Origin: Rufibacter ruber
Lineage (GTDB): Bacteria; Bacteroidota; Bacteroidia; Cytophagales; Hymenobacteraceae
Reading direction: 5' to 3'
DNA length: 64,000 nucleotides
Assembly: GCF_001647275.1 (NCBI RefSeq)
Contig: NZ_LRMM01000025.1
Location: 1 to 64,000 of the forward strand
Shown here: positions 9,028 through 17,805 of the stretch, piece after piece
How the letters are laid out: the number at the start of each line of letters is the position of its first letter
Position numbering within the stretch: the first letter of the stretch is position 1
Notes under the pieces: generated by a model
Told to the model about the DNA's origin: nothing
Seen by the model: only the letters and a program-made list of their open reading frames with translations
Databases searched by the model: none
Position numbers and translations under genes: made by a program

Positions 9028-11262
9028 CTACGGCTGCACCACGAGTTTATGGGTGATGGTTTTGCCGTCAGCCAGCACCACCTTTAACAGGTACAGGCCC
9101 GCTGGCGTGGCGGCGGTTGAAATCTGGTGCAGCTGGTCAGCGCTGGTTTTCCCCGCCAGAATATTTTGCCCCGCCACGTTGTAGAGCACATAGGTGGCCG
9201 CCTGGGGGGTCAGCAATTGGGTGAAGCCCCGGGCAGGGTTAGGGAACAGTTTCAGGCCGGCAAGGGCTGGGGGCTCCTCTCCCAGGCCCAGCGGCTCTTT
9301 GATTACTTTCAGAAACCGGAGACCACCCGCCCGGGTACCAATGAGCACCTCTGGCAACTGATCACTGTTCTGATCCAGATCTCCCACGGCCACGGCGGCG
9401 CCTGCCCCAAAAATAGCCGGCTGGTACTGTTGCAGGGCTGGCTGCCAAAGAACGTTGGCCTCTACCGGGAATGCACCGGCCAGGTGTGCGGCAAAGTCTG
9501 GGTACACCTTAACCTCCCCGCTGTCATCTGAGGTTAGCAGATCAGCCTTGCCGTCTTTGTTCAGGTCAGCCACCTGCACCTGTAGCCGGCCATACGCGCT
9601 GCTGCCGTCCAGCCCACCCAAGGCTTCTGTCACCAATGACCAGGCGGGGGCGGTGTTGCTGCCCGTGTTCCGGTAGTAATGCAGTGCCCCAGACGCTCTT
9701 CCTATCAATAAATCCACTGTCCCGTCCTGGTTGACATCTGTGAGGTAGGGGCTGTCTCCCCTGAAGAACAGGACTCCGGTGATGGTGCCCTCCTGCTGCC
9801 GGGAGAATTGTGCGGGCTGCCCCGCGGCGGCCTGGTTCAGGAGGTACTTCAGCTCTACCCGGGAGGTGGTGGTGTTGTAAATGCTCCACACCAGGTCAAC
9901 GGCACCGTCTTTGTTCAGATCCAGCAGTTGGGGTTTGAGGGCCTGCTGACCAAGCACAGAGAAAGACAGGTAATCTATGGCCTCCTCCTCAAAAACCGGT
10001 TGCTGTCTGGTGCCTTTGTTCTTGTAAAAAGTGAGGGTAGCGGCATAGCGGCCATTCTCCAGCACGGCGGTATTGCCAATGAGCAGATCCAAAACCCCGT
10101 CACCGGTGAGGTCTGCCAGGGCAGGGGCCGCCCCCTCCCCTACGTCTATCATCTGGTTTTGCAGGAACGGCTGCTTGGGGGCCTGAAATCTGGGTGCCTG
10201 GGCGGTCCCGGTGTTGGCGTATACCCAAACCGAGTTCTTCAGGTCTACATTCTGGTGGGAGTTGCTGGTCGCATTGGGGGCCACCACCAGATCTGGCACG
10301 CCGTCAAAGGTGACATCCAGGTAATAGGCCGCCGGGAAAACGCTGAACTGGTTCCCGGTGATGTCTGGCGGAAGGTTATAGTCAGCGCTGGAGAGTTTGG
10401 GGAGCAGGTTTGTACCTGTGTTCAGGAGCGTGACCAGATCAGCGCAGTCATCATGCCCCGCCAGCAGGTCCAGCACGCCATTGCCGTCTACGTCTAGCGG
10501 CAGCACGCTGGAACCGCCCACGTGGTGGGACGAAGGACAGCTTTCGCCGCCAAACCGGTAGCTGTTGCAGGAGCCGGCGCAGCGGGTGAGGTTGCCCCAG
10601 CGGTTGGTCACCTTGGTGAAGGTGATTTCGGCGCAGCCCAGGTTTTGCTCCACCCGCTGGTTCTGGTAATACTCCAGGGTTCTGCCGCCAGACCACTCCC
10701 AGGTAAGAATATCCAGGTCCCCGTCCCCGTCCATGTCCACAATGGCGGGCATGTCTTCCGCGCCTACCACAATGTTGCCGTCTCGGTTGTAGAGCAGCAG
10801 CGGGTGCGTGAGTGAGAAGGTCAGTTTGCCGTGCTGCGCAGACGTGTTGGTGTAGAGTTTGATACCCGCGTTGGTGGCCGTGAACAGGTCTGGGGCGCCG
10901 TCACAGTTGAAGTCCCGCAGCAGGGCAAAATAGATCAGATCGCGGGGAAAGGCGGCGGCATACTGCGGCGCGAACTGGTACCGCCACTGCCCGCCCGCCT
11001 GCACGGCCAGAAACGTGGAGACGCGCTGGCTGCTCCGGTCAAACACAAACAGGTCTGGCTGCCCGTCCAGATTCAGGTCTATGTGGGAGAACTGGGGGCT
11101 GTTCATACCACCCGCCCAGGGCAGCGGCAGGGAGCTCCCCTGCTTCTGCACGGCGGGGCCTGTTACTTCCTGCAGCCGCACGGGGGCTTGGGCCCAGGCA
11201 ATAGAGGGAGCCAGGGCTATGTAACTTATGAAAAAGGCTAGTACCTTTAATGCACGAATCAT
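9028..11262 (-). CDS. secreted FG-GAP/VCBS repeat protein with Por sorting tail
   Basis: A 744-residue exported protein. Residues 1-25 are a signal peptide ending in SIAWAQ. About ten calcium-binding FG-GAP/VCBS blades follow with D-x-D/N-x-DG-x-x-DL cores (for example DLNLDGQPDL, DMDGDGDLDI, DVNQDGTVDL, DLNKDGKADL), consistent with a beta-propeller. The last 75 residues begin LKLFPNPA and have the beta-rich make-up of a type IX secretion C-terminal sorting domain, so the protein is probably released to or anchored on the cell surface. Convergent with the nitrilase gene and divergent from murF, whose start is 36 bases away. Confidence 0.9.
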   Translation of the reverse strand: MIRALKVLAFFISYIALAPSIAWAQAPVRLQEVTGPAVQKQGSSLPLPWAGGMNSPQFSHIDLNLDGQPDLFVFDRSSQRVSTFLAVQAGGQWRYQFAPQYAAAFPRDLIYFALLRDFNCDGAPDLFTATNAGIKLYTNTSAQHGKLTFSLTHPLLLYNRDGNIVVGAEDMPAIVDMDGDGDLDILTWEWSGGRTLEYYQNQRVEQNLGCAEITFTKVTNRWGNLTRCAGSCNSYRFGGESCPSSHHVGGSSVLPLDVDGNGVLDLLAGHDDCADLVTLLNTGTNLLPKLSSADYNLPPDITGNQFSVFPAAYYLDVTFDGVPDLVVAPNATSNSHQNVDLKNSVWVYANTGTAQAPRFQAPKQPFLQNQMIDVGEGAAPALADLTGDGVLDLLIGNTAVLENGRYAATLTFYKNKGTRQQPVFEEEAIDYLSFSVLGQQALKPQLLDLNKDGAVDLVWSIYNTTTSRVELKYLLNQAAAGQPAQFSRQQEGTITGVLFFRGDSPYLTDVNQDGTVDLLIGRASGALHYYRNTGSNTAPAWSLVTEALGGLDGSSAYGRLQVQVADLNKDGKADLLTSDDSGEVKVYPDFAAHLAGAFPVEANVLWQPALQQYQPAIFGAGAAVAVGDLDQNSDQLPEVLIGTRAGGLRFLKVIKEPLGLGEEPPALAGLKLFPNPARGFTQLLTPQAATYVLYNVAGQNILAGKTSADQLHQISTAATPAGLYLLKVVLADGKTITHKLVVQP

Positions 11263-11297
11263 TCGTATCTATTGGTTTGACTAAAGTTACAAAACAT

Positions 11298-12584
11298 ATG
11301 ATGGAGCACGTGGCGTCCCTTTATCAAAAATACCTGGAGTGCCGGAAAGTAAGCACAGATTCCAGGGCCGAACAAGACAATACCCTCTTTTTTGCCTTAG
11401 ACGGCCCCAATTTCAAAGGCAGCCAGTTTGCCCAGGCCGCGTTGGACAAGGGCGCCCGTTACGCGGTGGTGCAAGACCCTACTATTACCGGCCCAAACAT
11501 CATTCAGGTAGAAAACACGCTGAACACCCTGCAGGCCCTGGCCCTCCACCACCGGCTGTTGCTGCGCATACCTGTTTTGGGCATTACGGGCTCTAACGGG
11601 AAAACCACCACCAAAGAGCTCATCAATGCCGTGCTCAGCAAAAAATTCAACGTGCTCTGCACCAAAGGCAACCTGAACAACCATATTGGGGTGCCGCTCA
11701 CCTTGTTGGGCATACAGCCGGAGCATGAGCTGGCTATCATTGAGATGGGGGCCAACCACCCCGGCGACATTGCCGAACTCTGCGCTTACGCCCTTCCCAC
11801 CCACGGCCTCATCACCAACATTGGCAAAGCCCATCTGGAAGGATTTGGTAGTCTGGAAGGCGTGGCCCGCACCAAAAGTGAGCTCTACCTGCACCTGGAC
11901 AAAGCCAACGGCACAGTGTTCGTCAATACCTCTAACGAACACTTGATGAGGATGGTACGCCGCCTAGAAAAGAAAGTCACCTACTACCAGCCCGGCAATG
12001 ATTATACCGGTGAACTGCTCCAGGCTGCCCCGCAGGTGATGTACCGCGCCGCAGATGGCAAAGAAGTGCACACGCACCTCATGGGTTCCTATAATTTTGA
12101 GAACATGATGGCCGCCGCCTGCATTGGCCAGTACTTTGGGGTTCCGCATTCAGACATCAACTCTGCCATTGCCGGTTATGTACCCACCAACAACCGTTCG
12201 CAGGTTGTACAGAAAGACACCAACACCATTCTGCTGGACGCCTACAACGCCAACCCCAGCTCTATGGCTCTGTCAGTGGCCAACTTCGCGCAGATGGCGG
12301 GTGAGCCCAAAGTAGTGATTCTGGGCGATATGCTGGAACTGGGCCAGGAAAGCGAGGCTGAACACCGGCTTCTGGGCAAGCAGCTAGATCAACTGCCGTT
12401 TGCCCAGGTCTTTCTCTGCGGAAAGGAAATGCGCTACGCCGCAGAGGTAAACCCTGGCTTCAGGTATTTTGCAGAGAAAAGCGCGCTGGAGCAGTGGCTG
12501 ACAGACCACCCGGTACGCAACAGCCACCTGTTGATCAAAGGCTCCCGCGGCATTGGCCTGGAGACGCTGGTGGCGCTGCTGTAA
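11298..12584 (+). CDS. murF: UDP-MurNAc-tripeptide-D-Ala-D-Ala ligase
   Basis: A 428-residue Mur ligase that adds D-Ala-D-Ala to the peptidoglycan precursor in the cytoplasm. Signatures: an N-terminal domain with STDSRAEQDNTLFFAL, the ATP loop GITGSNGKTTTKEL, the metal-site stretch EMGANHPGDIAEL, NIGKAHLEGFGS, and the C-terminal LLDAYNANPSSM and LGDMLELG motifs. ATG 11298 is preferred over the upstream in-frame start because it gives the normal N-terminus; a second Met follows directly. It stands alone here and not in a dcw cluster, as is common in Bacteroidota. Confidence 0.93.
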   Translation: MMEHVASLYQKYLECRKVSTDSRAEQDNTLFFALDGPNFKGSQFAQAALDKGARYAVVQDPTITGPNIIQVENTLNTLQALALHHRLLLRIPVLGITGSNGKTTTKELINAVLSKKFNVLCTKGNLNNHIGVPLTLLGIQPEHELAIIEMGANHPGDIAELCAYALPTHGLITNIGKAHLEGFGSLEGVARTKSELYLHLDKANGTVFVNTSNEHLMRMVRRLEKKVTYYQPGNDYTGELLQAAPQVMYRAADGKEVHTHLMGSYNFENMMAAACIGQYFGVPHSDINSAIAGYVPTNNRSQVVQKDTNTILLDAYNANPSSMALSVANFAQMAGEPKVVILGDMLELGQESEAEHRLLGKQLDQLPFAQVFLCGKEMRYAAEVNPGFRYFAEKSALEQWLTDHPVRNSHLLIKGSRGIGLETLVALL

Positions 12585-12590
12585 CTATTT

Positions 12591-12633
12591 TGCGTTTTTT
12601 GGGGCTGTTTTCTCAAAACAGCCCCAAAACGCA
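12591..12633. repeat. dispersed palindrome, copy 7
   Basis: Arms TGCGTTTTTTGGGGCTG / CAGCCCCAAAACGCA pair almost perfectly. Here the outer TTTCTG/CAGAAA of copy 5 is changed to TGCG/CGCA on both arms, which keeps pairing. It follows the murF stop codon. Confidence 0.75.
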
Positions 12634-12802
12634 AACACCTCACCGCATTTAAAGACCTGTGAGGTTTCACCAAAATCTTTGGCAGGCTTCCCTTCCATTT
12701 CCTTGTTGCCTCCCGGAAGGTTCCTGGCGGCCAGGGGCAGCCCCTATCTTACATTGCCTTTCCAGCTTGCCAGCCGTTTATTTCAGAATGATTTCTATTG
12801 AT

Positions 12803-12846
12803 CCTGTTTTCCGCCTGTTTTTGGGAAAACAGCCCTAAAACAGAAA
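12803..12846. repeat. dispersed palindrome, copy 8
   Basis: Arms CCTGTTTTCCGCCTG / AGCCCTAAAACAG, imperfect, immediately before the hairpin at 12845-12877. Confidence 0.6.
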
Positions 12847-12877
12847 ACCTCACCGTTCTGGTAGAACGGTGAGGTTT
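12845..12877 (-). terminator. terminator of the rfbC gene
   Basis: A perfect 15 bp stem AAACCTCACCGTTCT / AGAACGGTGAGGTTT with a three-base loop, directly downstream of the minus-strand rfbC gene. The rest of 12585-12899 holds palindrome copies 7 and 8 and no gene. Confidence 0.7.
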
Positions 12878-12899
12878 AAACTGCCATTGGCAGTGTCAC

Positions 12900-13442
12900 T
12901 TAAAACGGGGACTCAAATTGAGCCAAGGTAGGGAGCACTTCGTCCTTCTCAGATACCAGCGGGTTTTCAATTCCCCAGTCAATGCCTAGCGCCGGGTCAT
13001 TCCAGAGCAGACCGCCCTCAGATTCTTTGTTGTAGTAATTGCTGCACTTGTACTGGAAAACGGTGCCTTCCTCCAGCGCCACAAAACCGTGCGCAAACCC
13101 AATGGGCACAAAGAACATATTGTGCTTGTCGGCTTCCAGAAGGCAGGTGGCGTGCTGCCCGTAGGTGGGTGAGCCTTTTCTCAGGTCTACCGCCACGTCC
13201 AGCGCCTTCCCAACCACCACGCTTACCAGTTTGGCCTGGGCATAGGGTGGCTTCTGCAAGTGCAGCCCGCGCAACACGCCTTTCTTGGAAATGGAGCGGT
13301 TGTCCTGCACAAAAGTGTCTGTGATTCCCGCCTCTGCAAATTGTTTCGCACTGAAGGTTTCCAGAAAGGCGCCGCGGTCATCTGCAAACACCCGCGGGGT
13401 GATCTCTATAACGCCGGCTATGGGGTAGGTAGTCACTTGCAT
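12900..13442 (-). CDS. rfbC: dTDP-4-dehydrorhamnose 3,5-epimerase
   Basis: A 180-residue cupin-fold epimerase of dTDP-rhamnose synthesis. Signatures: the N-terminal GVIEITPRVFADDRGAFLE, QDNRSISKKGVLRGLHLQ, the catalytic His in GLHLQ, VVDLRKGSPTYG-like DVAVDLRKGSPTYG, and PIGFAHGF. Length is normal. The other rfb genes are absent from the window. A glycosyltransferase gene lies upstream on the same strand with a 66-base gap, so both may serve surface polysaccharide synthesis. Confidence 0.92.
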   Translation of the reverse strand: MQVTTYPIAGVIEITPRVFADDRGAFLETFSAKQFAEAGITDTFVQDNRSISKKGVLRGLHLQKPPYAQAKLVSVVVGKALDVAVDLRKGSPTYGQHATCLLEADKHNMFFVPIGFAHGFVALEEGTVFQYKCSNYYNKESEGGLLWNDPALGIDWGIENPLVSEKDEVLPTLAQFESPF

Positions 13443-13508
13443 GTTTCTCAGTTAATGTTTTGGTGGTAAGCGGCGGCCTATGGTCAACAGAGGCGCTACC
13501 GCCAGGAT

Positions 13509-14633
13509 TTATTTTCTGGCCGGTTTGCCGGTAGCGGCCTCAATGGCGGCAAAGTACCGGTCTATCACATATTTCTCGTCAAACTTCTCAAGGGCTAAGC
13601 GGCGGCTGTTCTGGCCCAGGGTTTGCAGCTCCTGCTCAGACAGGTTGAGCACCTTCTCCATGTTGGCGGCCAGGTCTGCTCCGTTCCTTACTTCGCAGAG
13701 GTAGCCGTTGTAGCCGTCTACCACGGTTTCTTTGCAGCCGGGCACGTTGGTGGTGACAATGGGCTTGCCCAGGGCGGCGGCTTCCAGCAACGTACGCGGC
13801 GTACCTTCACGGTAAGACGGGAGCACCACACAGTCTGCCTGGTGCATGACGCCGGCCACGTTGTCTGAGGTGCCCAGGTACTCCAGCCAGCCTTCCTGCG
13901 CCCATTGCTCTACCACGGTGCGCTTGATCCCAATATTGCCTTCCTCGTCAATGCCCCCCAGCAGCTGCACCCGCACGGCGGGGTATTTGGCTTTCAGGAT
14001 CTTGCTCGCCTCTACATACTCTACCAGCCCTTTCTCATACAGCGCCCGTGACACCATCAGGAACACAAACGGGTCCTGGCGCTTGAATTGGGGCGCAGGC
14101 TGAAAACGCGTGGTATCAATGCCGGAGCCGGGAATCACCTCTGTCACCGACTCGCGCACCAGTTTTCGGCCCAGAAAAAGTTCTTTGTCATCATTGTTCT
14201 GAAAGAAGACCTTGGCCGGAAACTGGAACGAGAATTTATACAGCGCCATGGCAATTTTGGAGACCAGGTTCTCTACAATGAACACCGTGCCCAAACCAGA
14301 CACGTTGTTGATGGTGGGGATGCCCGCCAGTTTGGCGGCAATACTGCCATAAATATTGGGTTTGATGGTGTACTGCAAGATCACGTCTGGCTTCACCTGC
14401 TTATACGCCTTGTAGAAGTTCTGAATCAGCAGCAGGTCTTTGAGCGGGTTGGTGCCTTTGCTTTCCATGGGCAAATGCACAAACCGGCAGCCCTCGGCCA
14501 CCAACTTGGCTGAGTACGCGTCTTCAGGGGCAATGGCCACCACCTCATGCCCCGCCTTCAGCAAGGCTTTGACCAGACTCAGACGGAAATTGAAGATGTT
14601 CCAGGACTTGTTGATGACAATGGCAATGCGCAT
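13509..14633 (-). CDS. glycosyltransferase family 4
   Basis: A 374-residue GT-B fold glycosyltransferase. The N-terminal half opens with IVINKSWNIFNFRLSLVKAL; the C-terminal half has the sugar-nucleotide-binding SYREGTPRTLLEAAALGKPIV string with the E-x7-E pattern. Relatives (PglA/WbpX/CapM types) transfer a sugar to an undecaprenyl-linked intermediate. The start at 14633 is the first ATG. Next to rfbC on the same strand, which suggests polysaccharide assembly; donor and acceptor cannot be told from sequence. Confidence 0.88.
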   Translation of the reverse strand: MRIAIVINKSWNIFNFRLSLVKALLKAGHEVVAIAPEDAYSAKLVAEGCRFVHLPMESKGTNPLKDLLLIQNFYKAYKQVKPDVILQYTIKPNIYGSIAAKLAGIPTINNVSGLGTVFIVENLVSKIAMALYKFSFQFPAKVFFQNNDDKELFLGRKLVRESVTEVIPGSGIDTTRFQPAPQFKRQDPFVFLMVSRALYEKGLVEYVEASKILKAKYPAVRVQLLGGIDEEGNIGIKRTVVEQWAQEGWLEYLGTSDNVAGVMHQADCVVLPSYREGTPRTLLEAAALGKPIVTTNVPGCKETVVDGYNGYLCEVRNGADLAANMEKVLNLSEQELQTLGQNSRRLALEKFDEKYVIDRYFAAIEAATGKPARK

Positions 14634-14773
14634 GGGCGTAGTTTAAAAGACAAAGATAGTACAGCCAGTGGGTTAACCCGCACCTATACGCAGAAACTGT
14701 GCGGGCATCTGGGCTAGTTTCACCCTTTTGCGTACTTTGCAGCCGTACAAAGCCTGTAGTTTATAGTTGGCCT

Positions 14774-15484
14774 ATGACCGCTTACTTTCTTAACACCCAC
14801 GTACTGGTGGTGATTCTGTTTCTGGTTTTTTTTGTGCTGAAGGCCATCCTGCTCTTCCTGAACAAGCATGACCGGCTGAATAAAATCAGAGCTTCTACCC
14901 TGATGCTGGACCTGGTGTTTGGCGTCTTGATTCTGGTGACGGGGGCGTATTTAATTGGCTATAGGGCCTTTTACGGCAGTGGCACTCTGCCCACCTGGTT
15001 CCTGGCCAAGGTGGTGCTGGTGCTGGCGGCCATCCCGGTGGGGATAGTGGGGCTCAAGCGGCACAGCAAGGTGCTGACCGCACTGGGGCTCCTGCTCTTT
15101 CTGTATGTCTACGGCGTAGCCGAAACTAAAAGCCTGAAAATGCGTCCTGATACAGAAGAGGAGGCCACCGCTCTGCCAGATAGGCAAGCACAGACAGCCG
15201 CTACTGGCCAAGCGCAAGCCAACCACCCTATTCTGTCACAGATGCAGGGCACCCAACTGGAAAACACCAAAGCCATCTACACCCAGCTGTGCGCCACCTG
15301 CCACGGCGAAGACGGCCAAAAAGGAGCCAGCGGGGCCGTTGGCCTGCAGCAGAGCTCTCTGAGCCAGGCAGACAGGAAGGCGGTGATTGCCAACGGGCGG
15401 GGCCTGATGCCGGGCTTCAGCGCTACCTTGACAGAACAGGAAATAGAAGCACTGGCCTTGTACACCACCCTACTTAAAAAGTAA
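14774..15484 (+). CDS. SirB2-like membrane domain fused to cytochrome c
   Basis: A 236-residue protein in two parts. Residues 1-120 hold four hydrophobic helices arranged as in SirB family proteins (FLNTHVLVVILFLVFFVLKAILLFL at the start). After a polar linker the C-terminal 75 residues form a class I cytochrome c with heme motif CATCH and a distal Met in GLMPGFS. ATG 14774 is the best start because it begins directly at the first helix. The heme domain should face the periplasm. It lies 8 bases before hflX; the two may be co-transcribed. The electron partner is unknown. Confidence 0.82.
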   Translation: MTAYFLNTHVLVVILFLVFFVLKAILLFLNKHDRLNKIRASTLMLDLVFGVLILVTGAYLIGYRAFYGSGTLPTWFLAKVVLVLAAIPVGIVGLKRHSKVLTALGLLLFLYVYGVAETKSLKMRPDTEEEATALPDRQAQTAATGQAQANHPILSQMQGTQLENTKAIYTQLCATCHGEDGQKGASGAVGLQQSSLSQADRKAVIANGRGLMPGFSATLTEQEIEALALYTTLLKK

Positions 15485-15492
15485 TTTACCAC

Positions 15493-16695
15493 ATGAGAAA
15501 CCAACTCCACGTAACGGCTAAAGAACAGGAGACCGCTGTATTGGTGGCCGTGCCGCAATGGCGCCAGACCGATGAAAAGACAAAGGAGTACCTAGATGAG
15601 CTGGCTTTCCTGACCGAGACCGTGGGGGCCAAAACCCTGAAGCGGTTTATCCAGAAGCTAGACAAGCCTGACCTGCGCACCTACGTGGGCAAGGGCAAGC
15701 TGGAAGAGATTGTGGCGTATGTGAAGGAGCATAAAGTAGACATGGTCATTTTTGACGATGAGCTTTCGCCCTCACAGGTGCGCAACCTGGAGCGTGAGCT
15801 GCAGGTGAAAATCATAGACCGGAGCCTGCTCATTCTGGACATCTTCGCGCTGCGCGCCCAGACCGCCACCGCCCGGGCGCAGGTAGAAATGGCCCAGTAC
15901 CAGTACCTGCTGCCCCGCCTGACCAACCTCTGGACCCACTTGTCGCGCCAGCGCGGCGGGGGCGTGGCCATGCGCGGTCCCGGTGAAACCGAGATTGAGA
16001 CAGACAGACGTATTGTGCGCGAGAAGATCTCGTTGCTCAAAGAGAAACTGGAGAAGTTTGAGAAGCAGAACTTTGAGCAGCGCAAGTCCCGCAGCGGCAT
16101 TGTGCGCGTGTCACTGGTAGGGTACACCAACGTGGGCAAGTCAACGCTCATGAACCTCATCTCTAAATCAGATGTGTTTGCAGAGAACAAGCTGTTTGCC
16201 ACCGTTGACGCCACGGTGCGCAAGGTGGTGATTGACAACATCCCGTTCCTGCTCTCAGACACGGTTGGGTTCATCAGGAAACTACCTACCAAGCTTATTG
16301 AAAGCTTCAAGTCTACCTTAGACGAGATCAGGGAGTCTGACCTGCTGCTGCACGTGGTAGATGTCTCGCACCCGTCTTTTGAGGAGCACATTGGCGTGGT
16401 GAATGAAACCCTGAAAGATATCCAGTCTGCTGAAAAGCCCGTGATTCTGGTGTTCAACAAGACAGACCTGTACCTGCAGGAGCGGGAGCAGGAGCTGCAG
16501 GAGCACAGCCCCGAGGCCCGGCCAGACATCTCTGACCTGAAGTCTTCTTATATGGCCAAGGAACATACGCCGGCCGTGTTCATCTCAGCGGCCAACCGTA
16601 CCAACATTGATGAGTTGCGCGAGGTGCTGTTGCAGCATGTCTCCAGGATTCACCTTGAGCGCTACCCCAACAACCAGGCGCCACAGGAGTGGTAG
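15493..16695 (+). CDS. hflX: ribosome-associated GTPase HflX
   Basis: A 400-residue HflX. The N-terminal domain ends in the family glycine-rich stretch RQRGGGVAMRGPGETEIETDRR cut short here by listing only its ends (RQRGGG, GPGETEIE). The G domain shows G1 GYTNVGKSTL, G3 DTVGFIRKLP and G4 NKTD. HflX splits stalled ribosomes. Length and motifs are complete. Directly downstream of the cytochrome gene. Confidence 0.93.
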   Translation: MRNQLHVTAKEQETAVLVAVPQWRQTDEKTKEYLDELAFLTETVGAKTLKRFIQKLDKPDLRTYVGKGKLEEIVAYVKEHKVDMVIFDDELSPSQVRNLERELQVKIIDRSLLILDIFALRAQTATARAQVEMAQYQYLLPRLTNLWTHLSRQRGGGVAMRGPGETEIETDRRIVREKISLLKEKLEKFEKQNFEQRKSRSGIVRVSLVGYTNVGKSTLMNLISKSDVFAENKLFATVDATVRKVVIDNIPFLLSDTVGFIRKLPTKLIESFKSTLDEIRESDLLLHVVDVSHPSFEEHIGVVNETLKDIQSAEKPVILVFNKTDLYLQEREQELQEHSPEARPDISDLKSSYMAKEHTPAVFISAANRTNIDELREVLLQHVSRIHLERYPNNQAPQEW

Positions 16696-16711
16696 TCTGC
16701 TGAGAGTCTGA

Positions 16712-16777
16712 GGGGCTTTACTTTTCTGTTTTCGGGCTGTTTTTGCCAAAACAGCGAAAACAGAAAAGTAAAGCCCC
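16712..16777. repeat. dispersed palindrome, copy 9 (longest)
   Basis: The palindrome core is enclosed by extra arms GGGGCTTTACTTTTCTG / CAGAAAAGTAAAGCCCC that pair perfectly, giving a stem of over 25 bp. It is 17 bases after the hflX stop codon and could terminate it. Confidence 0.78.
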
Positions 16778-17031
16778 ACTCCCCGCACCACCTCGCGCTC
16801 CTTCCTTTGCGCAGGTTGCAGGTTCTTTAGCGCTGCCAGCCAGGGTGTCTACCGGGTCACCCGCGCCCGGCACCGGGGCAGCAATCTTTTTCCCACCCGC
16901 GGCGCATCACAGACAGAAGCAGATTCACCTTTTGCAGGCGGCCTGCCGGCCTTGATTCCCACCCCCACACCCCCTGTTTCCCCGCAAAACTATTTGCCCC
17001 CGAATCCAGTAAAGAGGGGGAAGCCGTGTTG

Positions 17032-17066
17032 CCGTTTTTAGCCTGTTTTTGAGAAAACAGCCCTAA
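17032..17066. repeat. dispersed palindrome, copy 10 (partial)
   Basis: CCGTTTTTAGCCTGTTTTT...AAAACAGCCCTAAGAG: the inner part pairs, but the 3' outer arm is lost. It directly adjoins the 160 bp element at 17067, so the outer arm may have been replaced when that element arrived. Confidence 0.55.
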
Positions 17067-17226
17067 GAGCATGTTTAAATTTGCCTTTTGCGCTGCAAAC
17101 GGGTATCAAAAGAACCTGACTTTGCTTTTTTCTCGCACCATAGCCTTGCTATGCTGCTCAAAAAACGCTTCGACAGAACCTTTCGCTCCCCGTTTTCGCT
17201 TGCAAAATCAAAATGTAAACAAGCCT
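17067..17226. repeat. 160 bp inverted-end element, copy B
   Basis: Colinear with 3257-3416 and the same length. The left end GAGCATGTTTAAATTTG... and the right end ...CAAAATGTAAACAAGC are inverted relatives of each other (about 33 bases with mismatches). It lies 42 bases before sixA, so it may carry that gene's promoter or leader. Region 16696-17268 otherwise contains no gene. Confidence 0.65.
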
Positions 17227-17268
17227 TAAAACGCAGTGGCCGCTTATACTTTTTGACGAAGTTTTTAC

Positions 17269-17766
17269 ATGAAGACGTTATATCTAGTACGGCACGCAAA
17301 ATCAAGCTGGGAATTTGAGGATCTGAGTGACCATGACCGCCCCCTGAACAAACGCGGCCGCTCAGACGCGCCCCTGATTGGGCAGGAGCTGGCTGACCGG
17401 AAGGTGGAGCTGGACCTGATCATTTCCAGTTCAGCGGTACGGGCACTTTCTACTGCTACGCTCCTGGCCAAAGAGCTGGAATTTGAGCCGGAGAAGATTG
17501 GGGTGCAGGAAGAACTCTACCGCATTGACGCAGAGTCTCTCCTGCTCTTCATTCAGTCCCTGCCAGATGAGTACAACCGGGTAATGCTGGTGGGCCACAA
17601 CCCCACGTTCACAGAAATCACCAATCAGCTTTCGCCAGAGAAAACCATTGCCAACCTGCCTACCGCCGGGGTGGCCGCGTTCAGCTTTGACGTGAACTAC
17701 TGGGGGCAGGCTGGCCCGGACAACGCAAAACTTCTTTTCCTGGACTTCCCTAAAAACTACAGATAG
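17269..17766 (+). CDS. sixA: phosphohistidine phosphatase SixA
   Basis: A 165-residue histidine phosphatase. The catalytic RHA motif is at the very start (LYLVRHAKSSWE), followed by LNKRGRSDA and the second His in LVGHNPTF. SixA removes phosphate from His of phospho-relay or PTS proteins. The ATG at 17269 is right before the motif, as in the family. It is 39 bases upstream of ppk1; this pairing recurs in Bacteroidota and points to a phosphate-linked role. Confidence 0.88.
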   Translation: MKTLYLVRHAKSSWEFEDLSDHDRPLNKRGRSDAPLIGQELADRKVELDLIISSSAVRALSTATLLAKELEFEPEKIGVQEELYRIDAESLLLFIQSLPDEYNRVMLVGHNPTFTEITNQLSPEKTIANLPTAGVAAFSFDVNYWGQAGPDNAKLLFLDFPKNYR

Positions 17767-17805
17767 AGTCCGCTTTAGGCGCCGCGCCCACCATACCAGA
17801 CACCA

